Shown piece by piece: positions 52,158-61,018 of a stretch of 64,000 nt of DNA. The notes under the pieces are model-generated. The model saw nothing but the letters and a program-made list of their open reading frames with translations, was not told the DNA's origin and ran no database searches. This stretch comes from JACQFV01 sp964593585 (GTDB taxonomy: Bacteria > Zixibacteria > MSB-5A5 > WJJR01), in assembly GCA_964593585.1 (NCBI GenBank), contig CAZQIZ010000014.1, forward strand, positions 8,553 through 72,552. Direction: 5' to 3'. The position numbers and the translations under genes are program-made. Each line of letters opens with the position of its first letter. The stretch's first letter is position 1.

Positions 52158-54341
52158 TTAGATGAACAGCGGAGCGAGCACGAGCGTGATCGTGGACAGC
52201 AGCTTGATCAGCACGTGGATCGAGGGGCCGGCGGTGTCCTTGAAGGGATCGCCGACGGTGTCGCCGACCACGCCGGCCTTATGGGCATCGGAGCCCTTGC
52301 CGCCGTACATGCCGGTCTCGATGAATTTCTTGGCGTTGTCCCAGGCGCCGCCGCCGTTGTTGAGCATGGTCGCCATCAGGATGCCGCCGATAGTGCCGAC
52401 CATCAGCAGGGCCGCGACCGCTTCGGCCGCGATCAGACGGTCGCCCTCGGTGATGAACATGCGGAAGATCAAGCCGACCGCGATCGGCATGCCGACCGCG
52501 AGGATGCCGGGCAGGACCATCTGCTTGAGCGCGCCGCGGGTAACAATGTCCACACAACGGCCATAATCCGGCTTCTCGGTGCCCTTCAGTATGCCCGGTT
52601 TTTCCTTGAACTGCTGACGGACATCGTTGATGACGTAGTAGGCCGCCTTGCCCACGGCGCGGATCGCCAGCGCCGAGAAGAGGAAGACCAGCATCGCGCC
52701 CAAAAGCGCGCCGACAAAGACCGCGGGCTTGGCGATGTCGATGGCGTGGAAGGCGGTGTGGTCGCCGATGTAGTTGCGGATTTCATCCATGTAGGCAGTG
52801 AACAGCAGGAAAGCCGCCAGCGCCGCCGAGCCGATCGCATACCCCTTGGTCAATGCCTTGGTGGTATTGCCGACCGCATCCAGGCGGTCGGTTTTGCGGC
52901 GGATTTCCTCGGGCTGGTGGCTCATCTCGATGATGCCGCCGGCGTTGTCGGTGATCGGGCCGAAGGTGTCCATCGCCAGGATGTAGGCGGCGGTGGCCAG
53001 CATGCCCATGGTCGCCACCGCGGTGCCGAAGAAGCCGCCGTGCGGCAACGCGGCCTCGCCGAGGAAGTAGGAAGCCAGAATCGCCACCGAGATGGTGAGT
53101 ACCGGCAGCGCGGTGCATTCCAGCGCCACCGCCATGCCGGTGATGATGTTGGTCGCCGGGCCGGTCTGGCAGGCTTCGGCGATTTCCTTCACCGGACGGT
53201 ACTTGTATTCGGTGTAGTATTGCGTGATCCAGACAAACGCGACCGAGGTGAGCACGCCGATCAAGCCGGAGGCGAAGAAGTACAGCCAGGCGTTCGGGGC
53301 CGATTCAATGTGCAGAAGCCAGCGGGTCGAAATGCCGAAGCCGATCATGGCGAGCACCACCGCGATCAGGTAGCCGCGGTTGAGCGCCTTCATCGGGTCT
53401 TCCTGCTCGTTGGTCTTGACCATCATGATGCCGATGATCGAGGCGATGATACCGAAGGCGCGGGCGATCAGGGGGAAGAGCATGACGCCGATGGCGCCGG
53501 CGGCGAAGACCAGCCCCTGCTTCTCGGCGGCCAGCGCGATGCCGGCACCGAGGATCATCGCGCCGATGTTTTCGGCGGCGGTGGACTCGAAGAGGTCGGC
53601 GCCACGGCCGGCGCAGTCGCCGACGTTATCGCCGACTAAGTCGGCGATGACCGCGGGATTGCGCGGGTCATCTTCGGGAATGCCGGCTTCGACCTTGCCG
53701 ACCAAATCGGCGCCGACGTCGGCGGCCTTGGTGTAGATACCGCCGCCCAACTGGGCAAAGAGCGCGACAAACGAGGCGCCGAACCCATAGCCGACGATCA
53801 GAAGCGGAATGCTGGTCAGTTTGACGTCAGTGGTCGCGGCCACCAACCAGTACAGACCGCCGACACCCAACAGACTCATCGCCACCACCAGAAGCCCCGA
53901 GACCGCGCCGCCGCGCAGGGCGATACGGAGCGCATCATTGAGCGAACGGGTGGAGGCGGAGGCGGTGCGGATGTTGGAGCGAATCGAAATCCACATGCCG
54001 ATGAAGCCGGCGATGCCGGAGCAGAGGGCGCCGAGCACAAAGGAGAGCGTGATCCACCAGGCCATGGCCAAACGTGAACCAACCGGATCGAAGTCATGAT
54101 GGCCGCGGACAAAGCCGTAGAGAATGAAGATGATGGCGGCCAAAAGGATCGAAAGCTTGGCGATGGTGCCATACTGGCGGCGCATGAAGGCTTCGGCGCC
54201 CTCCTTGATGGCGTCGGAAATCGCGCGCATCGCCGGTGTCCCGGTGTCGAAACTCAGCACATGCTTCGCCAGCCAGATGACAAAGAGAAGACTCGCCACA
54301 CTGATGCCGACGATGATGGCCATGTAGCCGTTAATGTCCAT
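52158..54341 (-). CDS. hppA: Membrane-bound proton-translocating pyrophosphatase
   Basis: A 727-residue polytopic protein of about 16 helices that couples pyrophosphate hydrolysis to ion pumping. The catalytic segment DVGADLVGKVE, DDPRNPAVIADLVGDNVGD and ADLFES are intact, as are the C-terminal KKFIETG and GDTVGDPFKDTAGPS. GNTTKALTKG has Lys where K+-dependent enzymes have Ala, which points to the K+-independent H+-pumping class. It may use pyrophosphate from biosynthesis and complements the neighbouring polyphosphate cluster. Confidence 0.95.
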   Translation of the reverse strand: MDINGYMAIIVGISVASLLFVIWLAKHVLSFDTGTPAMRAISDAIKEGAEAFMRRQYGTIAKLSILLAAIIFILYGFVRGHHDFDPVGSRLAMAWWITLSFVLGALCSGIAGFIGMWISIRSNIRTASASTRSLNDALRIALRGGAVSGLLVVAMSLLGVGGLYWLVAATTDVKLTSIPLLIVGYGFGASFVALFAQLGGGIYTKAADVGADLVGKVEAGIPEDDPRNPAVIADLVGDNVGDCAGRGADLFESTAAENIGAMILGAGIALAAEKQGLVFAAGAIGVMLFPLIARAFGIIASIIGIMMVKTNEQEDPMKALNRGYLIAVVLAMIGFGISTRWLLHIESAPNAWLYFFASGLIGVLTSVAFVWITQYYTEYKYRPVKEIAEACQTGPATNIITGMAVALECTALPVLTISVAILASYFLGEAALPHGGFFGTAVATMGMLATAAYILAMDTFGPITDNAGGIIEMSHQPEEIRRKTDRLDAVGNTTKALTKGYAIGSAALAAFLLFTAYMDEIRNYIGDHTAFHAIDIAKPAVFVGALLGAMLVFLFSALAIRAVGKAAYYVINDVRQQFKEKPGILKGTEKPDYGRCVDIVTRGALKQMVLPGILAVGMPIAVGLIFRMFITEGDRLIAAEAVAALLMVGTIGGILMATMLNNGGGAWDNAKKFIETGMYGGKGSDAHKAGVVGDTVGDPFKDTAGPSIHVLIKLLSTITLVLAPLFI

Positions 54342-54457
54342 GCTGACATCCCCTTACGCGGTTTGAGGTTAACCGTTGACCCTGACTGAAAACCTGCCGG
54401 ACGTTCTAGGCCGTAAGCGCAGAAGGCGTCTTGATCCGACCGTCAAGCGGGGCAGCG

Positions 54458-54486
54458 AAGATACTCGCTGGCCATCTCATTGTCAA
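54458..54486 (-). promoter_or_regulatory. Sigma-70-like promoter of hppA
   Basis: Read on the minus strand: TTGACA (54486-54481), 17-base spacer, TATCTT (54463-54458). Leader of about 110 bases to the hppA ATG. Confidence 0.7.
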
Positions 54487-54594
54487 TTCGATTATTGCCG
54501 AAATTCCGCCGGGATTTCTGCGTCATTTAACGCACGGATAACACAGCAAATTCCTACCTAACCTAAATTGGGGGTGGCTGAGTTAACGCCGCCA

Positions 54595-55320
54595 ATGACC
54601 GCAGACGAGACAATTCCCGCCACGCGATGGTGCCGCCATCTGACGCGGTACCTCAAGGTGGCGCGAGCCGGCATCGACCCTGAAGGAGTCCACCAGGTGC
54701 GCGTTGCGACGCGCCGTCTCGACACTTGGCTGTTGCTCGGCGGATGGCGGGTTTACCGCGACGATCTGCGTTGGTTGCGTCGTAAAGCCGCCGCGGTGCG
54801 TGATTTGGATGTGCTGCTGTTGCGCAAGAAGCTGCCGCGCCCGTTGCGCGCGACGCTGACGGCGCGCAAACGGGAGCTTCAAGCCGAGTTCAACGTTGCT
54901 TGCGATGATCCGCGCCTGTCGGCGTTGATGGTCGGGATCGGCGTCCTGCCGCCGATTCAAGCGGGAGAGATTCGTAAGCCCCTGTGGAAACTCTTCGAGG
55001 CGGTCATGGATTGTGGCAGGACCATCGAAAACGACAGCGGCGACATCGATTCGTTCCATCGGCTGCGCCGGGCCCTGCGGCGATTGCGCTACGGAGCGGA
55101 ATTGGTCGGTGCCTCGACGGCACCGCTGCGGAGATTGCAGGAAGTCTTGGGGAACATCAACGATCTGGCGGTTGCTCTGCGCTGCCTGGACCCGTTTCCG
55201 CGCGAAATCGTGCCCGCTCGCTTTCGCGATGGACTGGACGATGAACTGGCCCTGTCGCTGCCGCTGGCGCGGGCGTTGTGGATGGATGAAAAGGATGCCA
55301 TCAAAAAGATGATGAACTGA
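54595..55320 (+). CDS. CHAD domain protein (polyphosphate-binding)
   Basis: A helical protein of about 241 residues. Its two CHAD motifs are GVHQVRVATRRLDTWLLL near residue 32 and SFHRLRRALRRLRYGAEL near residue 160, each with the conserved His and basic residues. CHAD proteins bind inorganic polyphosphate and often sit beside polyphosphate genes. ATG 54595 is used; TTG 54568 and GTG 54574 are in frame and none has a convincing ribosome binding site. The stop overlaps the sixA start by one base. Confidence 0.85.
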   Translation: MTADETIPATRWCRHLTRYLKVARAGIDPEGVHQVRVATRRLDTWLLLGGWRVYRDDLRWLRRKAAAVRDLDVLLLRKKLPRPLRATLTARKRELQAEFNVACDDPRLSALMVGIGVLPPIQAGEIRKPLWKLFEAVMDCGRTIENDSGDIDSFHRLRRALRRLRYGAELVGASTAPLRRLQEVLGNINDLAVALRCLDPFPREIVPARFRDGLDDELALSLPLARALWMDEKDAIKKMMN

Positions 55321-55796
55321 TGGACTTGTATCTGATACGTCATGCGGAGGCGGAACCCCGCCAGACCGGCCTGCAGGAAGAAGCACGGCCGCTCACCGCT
55401 CGCGGTGAGGAGAGTTTTCGCGCTGCGATTTCGGGTCTGAAAGCCATGGGAGTGCGATTCGACCGGCTGGTCTTCAGCCCGTGGTTGCGGGCGGCCGCCA
55501 CCGCGAACATCCTGACGCCGCTTGTCGAGGGTGAAACGGAGGCGTCGTTGCTTCTGGCCAAGCCGCCGTCGCGCGAGATCCTCAAGCTGCTGACCGGGAG
55601 CTCCGTCGCGGCCGTCGGCCACCAGCCTTGGCTCGGTGAGTTAATGGGCTGGTTGTTGTTCAACGACATGTACGCCGGCGCCCGCTTCGAATTCGACAAA
55701 GGCGGCGTCGCCGTTTTGCGGGGTGCCCGGCACCCTGGCGGCATGGTCTTGCGAGAGTTTTTCGGCATCGACGATCTGATCCGGATGGCCGGATGA
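55320..55796 (+). CDS. sixA: SixA-like phosphohistidine phosphatase
   Basis: A 158-residue histidine phosphatase: YLIRHAEAE at the N-terminus carries the catalytic RH(A/G)E motif, with the first Arg downstream in SPWLRAAATA and the second His in AVGHQPWLGEL. SixA removes phosphate from phosphohistidine; its place between CHAD and ppk1 suggests a role in polyphosphate control (inference). Confidence 0.87.
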   Translation: MDLYLIRHAEAEPRQTGLQEEARPLTARGEESFRAAISGLKAMGVRFDRLVFSPWLRAAATANILTPLVEGETEASLLLAKPPSREILKLLTGSSVAAVGHQPWLGELMGWLLFNDMYAGARFEFDKGGVAVLRGARHPGGMVLREFFGIDDLIRMAG

Positions 55797-58006
55797 GTGC
55801 TTTGGAGCCCGGCGTAAACCATGTCCGGGATCGTCCGACTATACCAATGGACACTGAACTGCGCATCGCGGACGAGCGACTCGGCCGTTTCCGGGAGGAG
55901 TCGGCCATTCCCGACATCGATACATCCGACCCGACCATCTATCTCAATCCGGCGCTCAGTTTCCTGGAGTTCAATCGGCGCGTGCTCCACCTGGCGCGGG
56001 CAGTCGAGACACCCCTCTTGGAGCGGCTGCGGTTCCTGACGATCTGCAGCACCAATCTGGATGAGTTCTTCGAGATTCGCGTGGCCGGACGCAAGGAGCG
56101 CCAGGCCCTGGGCATCTCTCATCCGGAGCCCGATGGTCTGTCTTTGCCGGAAACGCTCAAGCGCATCAGCGAAGTCGCCCATGGATTCGTCCGGGAACAG
56201 TACCGCGTCCTGCAGGAGGAGCTCCTGCCCGCTCTGCGGGAGGCGGGGATCCGCGTGTTGCGGCGCGCGTCCTGGGACGACGCGCAGAAACGCTGGGTGC
56301 GCGAGTTTTTCGACCGCGAGGTCCTGCCCGTCCTTACACCCAAGGGACTCGATCCCGCCCATCCCTTCCCGCGCATTCTCAACAAGAGTCTCAATTTCAT
56401 CGTGTCGCTGGAAGGTACGGACGCATTCGGTCGTGGCAGCCGCTTCGCCGTCGTGCAGGTGCCCCGCAGTTTGCCGCGCGTGATTCCCGTGCCGGCAGAG
56501 TTCGCCGGGGGCGTTCACGACTTTGTCCTGCTGTCGTCGATCGTGCATGAGCATGTCGAGCAGCTCTTCCCCGGGATGACGATCACAGGCTGCCATCAAT
56601 TCCGCGTGACGCGCAACAGCGATCTGTGGGTCGACGAGGAAGACATCGAGGATCTCCTCGACGCGCTCAAGGGCGAGCTGGGCAGCCGCAATTATGCCGC
56701 CGCGGTTCGGCTCGAACTGGCCGAAAGCTGCCCCGGCGAAATCGCCGACTTCCTGCTGCAGGAGTTCGAACTGACCCGCGACGATCTCTATCAGGTCGAC
56801 GGTCCGGTGAATCTCAATCGGCTAGCGGCAATCTACGACCAGGTTACGCGCCCCGACTTGAAGTATCCGCCGTTCATCCCGGGCTCAGACTACGATCCCG
56901 ACAAGGGGCCTGATATCTTCCGCTTGATCAATCAGGGCGACATCCTCCTGCACCATCCCTACCAGAGCTTTCGCCCCGTGGTTGAACTGGTGACGCAGGC
57001 CGCGTCCGATCCCGATGTCCTGGCCATCAAGCAGACGCTGTACCGTACCGATGTTCAATCGCAGATGGCCCGCGCGCTCATCGACGCGGCCAAGGCGGGC
57101 AAGGATGTTACGGCGGTCGTGGAACTGCGCGCGCGCTTCGAAGAGGCGGCCAACATCGATCTGGCCACCCGACTTCAGGAGGTCGGCGCCAACGTTGTCT
57201 ATGGCGTCGTGGGTTTCAAGACGCACGCCAAGATGCTCCTGGTGGTTCGGCGCGAGGCCGGCAGACTCCGCTCTTACGTCCATCTCGGCACGGGGAACTA
57301 CCACGAGAAGACCGCACAACTCTACACGGACTTCGGACTGTTGACGTGCGATCAACAAATCGGCGAAGACGTGCACAAGCTCTTCATGCAACTCACCGGT
57401 CTGGGCAAAGTCAACAACATCAGGAAGATCCTTCACGCTCCCTTCACGCTGGAGAAGACGCTGCTGGAATTGATTGACGGCGAAGCCGAGCAGGCGGCCG
57501 CGGGACGCCCGGCCCGGATCATCGCGCGCATGAATGCGCTCTCCGACACCCGGGTCATTCGCGCGCTCTACCGCGCTTCGCAGGCGGGCGTGTCGATTGA
57601 TCTCATCGTGCGCGGCGTCTGCTGCCTGCGTCCCGGCGTTCGCGGCGTCTCGGACAACATCCGTGTGCGTTCCATCGTGGGCCGCTTCCTGGAGCACAGC
57701 CGCGTGTTCCACTTCCACGCCGGCGGCCAGGGACTGACCTACTGCTCCAGCGCCGACTGGATGCCGCGCAATCTGTACCGCCGCGTCGAGACTTGCTTTC
57801 CCATCGCGGTTCCGGCCCTGCAGGAACGAGTCATCGACGAGGGCCTTATGACTTATCTGGATGACAACTGCGAGGCGTGGATCCTGCAACCCGATGGCGG
57901 CTACGAGAAGTGCGAGCCGATCGGGGAGACGCCGCGGGCGGCGCAGCAGATGCTGCTCCGCAAGCACGCCGCTCAACGCATGGTCAACTCAAACCCGACC
58001 GTGTGA
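55793..58006 (+). CDS. ppk: Polyphosphate kinase 1
   Basis: A 737-residue enzyme that makes polyphosphate from ATP. YLNPALSFLEFNRRVL opens the N domain, and ICSTNLDEFFEIRV binds ATP. The catalytic C1/C2 domains have KTHAKMLLVVRRE, HLGTGNYHEKTA (phosphohistidine) and the second His region VFHFHAGG. ATGA overlap with sixA; a second possible start is ATG 55847. Its last 34 bases overlap the convergent ppx gene. Confidence 0.95.
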   Translation: MSALEPGVNHVRDRPTIPMDTELRIADERLGRFREESAIPDIDTSDPTIYLNPALSFLEFNRRVLHLARAVETPLLERLRFLTICSTNLDEFFEIRVAGRKERQALGISHPEPDGLSLPETLKRISEVAHGFVREQYRVLQEELLPALREAGIRVLRRASWDDAQKRWVREFFDREVLPVLTPKGLDPAHPFPRILNKSLNFIVSLEGTDAFGRGSRFAVVQVPRSLPRVIPVPAEFAGGVHDFVLLSSIVHEHVEQLFPGMTITGCHQFRVTRNSDLWVDEEDIEDLLDALKGELGSRNYAAAVRLELAESCPGEIADFLLQEFELTRDDLYQVDGPVNLNRLAAIYDQVTRPDLKYPPFIPGSDYDPDKGPDIFRLINQGDILLHHPYQSFRPVVELVTQAASDPDVLAIKQTLYRTDVQSQMARALIDAAKAGKDVTAVVELRARFEEAANIDLATRLQEVGANVVYGVVGFKTHAKMLLVVRREAGRLRSYVHLGTGNYHEKTAQLYTDFGLLTCDQQIGEDVHKLFMQLTGLGKVNNIRKILHAPFTLEKTLLELIDGEAEQAAAGRPARIIARMNALSDTRVIRALYRASQAGVSIDLIVRGVCCLRPGVRGVSDNIRVRSIVGRFLEHSRVFHFHAGGQGLTYCSSADWMPRNLYRRVETCFPIAVPALQERVIDEGLMTYLDDNCEAWILQPDGGYEKCEPIGETPRAAQQMLLRKHAAQRMVNSNPTV

Positions 58007-59472
58007 AGCCGGGCGCGTTCATCCTCGAGGTCCGCCTGGGTGAGCGGGTGGCGGTTCAACCACCCTCGTGGAAACTTCAGTTCCAATCTGTTTTTCCTGA
58101 CCGACAGTTGGACGCGCGGCACGGCGCGAAGCCGGCGGCCGCGGTGGAGGCACGCCGCGATGCGCAACAGAACACTCAGGCACTTGGCCGTCCAGGCGCG
58201 GCCGTCGGACAGGCCGCGGAAATGGGCATCGCTGAGCTTCCGACGGTGCGCCAACAGGAGCGCGGCCAACATCTCCTGGTCCTCGCACGAAAATCCCGGC
58301 ATGTCGGCGTGCGCCACGATGTACGCGCCGTGCTTGTGGTACCCGTTGTATGAGATCGAAAGCCCGATCTCCAAGAGCCGGCTGGCCCAGGCCAGGAGAC
58401 GGCGTGACTCATCGGGATCAAGCCCCCAGGCCGGCGCGGCCACGCGGAGAAGCGCCAGGGCCGTGCGCTCGACACGCCCCGCCTGTTCCCAATCGACGTG
58501 GTATCGCCCCGCGAACTCGCGGATCGTGGCATTGCGGATGTCCTCATGTCCGATGCGTCCGAGCAGGTCGTAGGCGAGCCCCTCTCGCAGCGCGCCGGTC
58601 GAAGTCCGCATCCGCGTAATGCCGAACGCATCGAATGCCGCGTTGAGGATCGCCAGTCCTCCGGGAAACACCGATGCCCTGTCCTCGGAGAGCCCGCGCA
58701 ACTGCGCCAGCCGGTTGACATGCCCCAAGTCGATCAGGGCTTTGCGCAATCTCGAAAGTCCATCACGCGTAATGCCCAGCCGTGACCAGCCGTTGGCACG
58801 GAGAATCGCCTCGGTCGCCAGGATTGTCCCCGACGATCCCACGCACTCCTTCCATTTGAGCGATTTGTAGCGCGACGCCAATGTCTCGAATTCCAGACGG
58901 GCGGCGATTTCGGCTCGTTCGATCGATTCGCGACGGATGCGTCCGCCGGGGAAGTGGGCCAGACTGAACGACACGCAGCCCATGTAGAGGCTGTCGGCGG
59001 CCAACGGCTCGAAACGGCTTCCCACGATGCACTCGGTCGATCCACCGCCGATGTCGATCACCAGGCGCCGGCCGACGCTTGCGGCGATGCTATGCGCCAC
59101 ACCGAGGTAGATAAGGCGGGCCTCCTCGCGCCCGGAGATGACCTCGATCGGGTGACCAAGCGCCTGCTGCGCGCGGCGAAGAAACGACTTGGCATTGCGC
59201 GCGCGACGCAGCGTGTTGGTCCCCACCGCGCGCACGCTCTCGTGCGGGAGGTGAGCCAGTCGCTGGCCAAATTGCGCCAGGCAGTCCAGCGCGCGCACTT
59301 GCGCCGCATTCGAGAGATTGCCCTTGGAGTCCAGACCCGCTGCCAGCAGTACCCTTTGCTTGAGACGATCGACGATGTGCAGTCGATTGTCGATGACGCG
59401 GGCAACGAACAGATGGAAACTGTTCGAGCCGAGATCGACGGCCGCGACTCTTGTGATGGATCGATTTGCCAT
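57973..59472 (-). CDS. ppx: Exopolyphosphatase/guanosine pentaphosphatase family protein
   Basis: A 499-residue ASKHA-fold enzyme: AAVDLGSNSFHLFVA, ISGREEARLIYLG and IDIGGGSTECIVG form the N-terminal Ppx/GppA domain. The C-terminal half (about residues 310-499) is the HD-like helical domain with the AYIVAHADMPGF segment. It degrades polyphosphate or converts pppGpp. Convergent with ppk1 and overlapping it, which would let antisense transcription link synthesis and breakdown. Confidence 0.92.
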   Translation of the reverse strand: MANRSITRVAAVDLGSNSFHLFVARVIDNRLHIVDRLKQRVLLAAGLDSKGNLSNAAQVRALDCLAQFGQRLAHLPHESVRAVGTNTLRRARNAKSFLRRAQQALGHPIEVISGREEARLIYLGVAHSIAASVGRRLVIDIGGGSTECIVGSRFEPLAADSLYMGCVSFSLAHFPGGRIRRESIERAEIAARLEFETLASRYKSLKWKECVGSSGTILATEAILRANGWSRLGITRDGLSRLRKALIDLGHVNRLAQLRGLSEDRASVFPGGLAILNAAFDAFGITRMRTSTGALREGLAYDLLGRIGHEDIRNATIREFAGRYHVDWEQAGRVERTALALLRVAAPAWGLDPDESRRLLAWASRLLEIGLSISYNGYHKHGAYIVAHADMPGFSCEDQEMLAALLLAHRRKLSDAHFRGLSDGRAWTAKCLSVLLRIAACLHRGRRLRAVPRVQLSVRKNRLELKFPRGWLNRHPLTQADLEDERARLHTVGFELTMR

Positions 59473-59527
59473 TGCTCCGCCGCACGCGCGCGCGAATCCA
59501 AAATTGCACGAGGGCCGGTGCTTGGCA

Positions 59528-59559
59528 ATGCAAAACCCCTGCCGCTACACGGCAGGGGT
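59528..59559 (-). terminator. Rho-independent terminator downstream of the YceI gene
   Basis: On the minus strand: ACCCCTGCCG (59559-59550), loop TGTAG, CGGCAGGGGT (59544-59535), then TTTG. Perfect 10-bp stem with a short U-tract. Confidence 0.8.
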
Positions 59560-59584
59560 CTCGCCGAACGATGGGGCAATGGGG

Positions 59585-60181
59585 TTACGGCTTTTCCTTG
59601 GGGACCACGGCTTGGACTTCCAACACCAGATCAACATCGTTGCTGACCACCAGGCCGCCGGCGTCGAGGGTCTTGCTCCAGGAAACGCCAAAGTCCTGAC
59701 GGTTGATCTTGCCGGAGGCGGCAAAACCGAGGCGCTTGCCCATCATCGGGTCATCCATCGCGCCGACCATCTCGACTGTGAGCGTGACCGGCTTGGTGAC
59801 GCCGCGCATGGTCAGATCACCGGTGACCTCGAAGGACTTGTCGGTCTTGGGCGTGATCGCCGTCGACTTGAAGGTCAGGGTCGGAAACGAATCGACCGCG
59901 AAGAAATCGGGGCTCTTCAGGTGCTTGTCGCGGCCCTCGGCCTTGGTGTCGATGCTGGCGGCCTGAATGGTGACCTCGACCGCCGATTTGGCGGGATTGG
60001 CCGGGTCGTAATTGATGGTGCCGTTGAAGTCGGAGAAATTCCCCTTCACCCGGCTGAGACCGAGGTGTGTCACGGCAAAGCCGATGTAGGAGTGCGCGCG
60101 GTCAAAGACATAGTTCTCGGCCTGGACGGAGACCGCCATGCCCGTGACCATCACAGCGATCAGAGCCAAACGTTTCAACAT
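59585..60181 (-). CDS. YceI family periplasmic lipid-binding-type protein
   Basis: A 198-residue protein with a signal peptide (LKRLALIAVMVTGMAVSVQA) and the YceI lipocalin-like barrel: FDRAHSYIGFAVTHLGLSRVKG, IDTKAEGRDKHLKSPDFF and LTMRGVTKPVTL. YceI proteins bind isoprenoid-type lipids or quinones in the periplasm. Usual length for the family. Confidence 0.93.
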   Translation of the reverse strand: MLKRLALIAVMVTGMAVSVQAENYVFDRAHSYIGFAVTHLGLSRVKGNFSDFNGTINYDPANPAKSAVEVTIQAASIDTKAEGRDKHLKSPDFFAVDSFPTLTFKSTAITPKTDKSFEVTGDLTMRGVTKPVTLTVEMVGAMDDPMMGKRLGFAASGKINRQDFGVSWSKTLDAGGLVVSNDVDLVLEVQAVVPKEKP

Positions 60182-60256
60182 CGATCCTCCTGCGATTCCG
60201 CGTGGTTATTTCCAGAGGCGCGCGCGGCTCGCGCCCCGGTTGTTGGTACCGTGATG

Positions 60257-60544
60257 TCAGACAGACGGATGCAAGCGATTGTTCCGGCTTGTTTCGAATT
60301 CATCGCGCGAAAAGACCGGCAGCGGGGCCATCTCCTCGCCGAAGGTGATCTTACGCGCCACCTGCGCCAGGTGCGCGGCGGTCATCAGATAGGCCCAGGT
60401 CGGGACCAGGAGGTTGCCGCAACCGCGCACATGCACGGTCTTGTCGCGGTACTGCTCCCAGTCATGCCGTGCGAAGGCCTCGCGGACGCTCTGCTCGCGC
60501 AGGATGCCGCCCTCGGCGAATGATTCGAGGTCAAAGTGCGGCAT
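60257..60544 (-). CDS. DUF2480 family protein
   Basis: A 95-residue protein with GGILREQSVREAFARHDW and LLVPTWAYLMTAAHL, matching the core of DUF2480 as known from Bacteroidetes, where the protein is usually longer. The function is unknown. It starts 9 bases after the A-type Fe-S protein gene, so it is co-transcribed with Fe-S genes. Confidence 0.7.
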   Translation of the reverse strand: MPHFDLESFAEGGILREQSVREAFARHDWEQYRDKTVHVRGCGNLLVPTWAYLMTAAHLAQVARKITFGEEMAPLPVFSRDEFETSRNNRLHPSV

Positions 60545-60553
60545 TGCGCTCCA

Positions 60554-60937
60554 TCAGGCAGAGAAGGACGTGCCGCAGCCGCAGGACTTGGAGGCGTTGG
60601 GATTGCTGAACTTGAAGCCGCCCCCCACCAATGCGGTGACATAGTCGATCGTGGTGCCGCGCAGATACAGCGCGCTTTTCAGATCCACCACCACCGGCAC
60701 ACCTTTCACATCAATGACCTTGTCGAACTGTCCCAGCTGATCGTCGAATGCCAGCTGGTACATCAACCCTGAACAGCCGCCTCCCTGCACACCGACCCGC
60801 AGGTAATGTCCCTGCATCCCCGCTTCCTGGAGACGGCGCTTCACCTCCGTCACGGCGGTTTCGGTCAGATCGATCATGGGGAGATCTTGGCCGGCAATCG
60901 GCAGTTCATGGGCGGCACTCTGTGGCGTTTCGCTCAT
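60554..60937 (-). CDS. A-type Fe-S cluster carrier (IscA/ErpA-like)
   Basis: A 127-residue protein. The three cluster-binding Cys are visible in VQGGGCSGLMY and KSCGCGTSF. The extra N-terminal stretch of about 20 residues is polar; an internal Met (MIDLTETAV) could be the real start. It transfers Fe-S clusters to target proteins, in line with the cysteine desulfurase gene upstream. Confidence 0.92.
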   Translation of the reverse strand: MSETPQSAAHELPIAGQDLPMIDLTETAVTEVKRRLQEAGMQGHYLRVGVQGGGCSGLMYQLAFDDQLGQFDKVIDVKGVPVVVDLKSALYLRGTTIDYVTALVGGGFKFSNPNASKSCGCGTSFSA

Positions 60938-61018
60938 AACATTGTCCCCAACTTGGAGTTAGTACTTCCAGTTCCGGGTGGCGAATATAACCAAAAATCA
61001 ACTCGATTGTTCCAGCTA

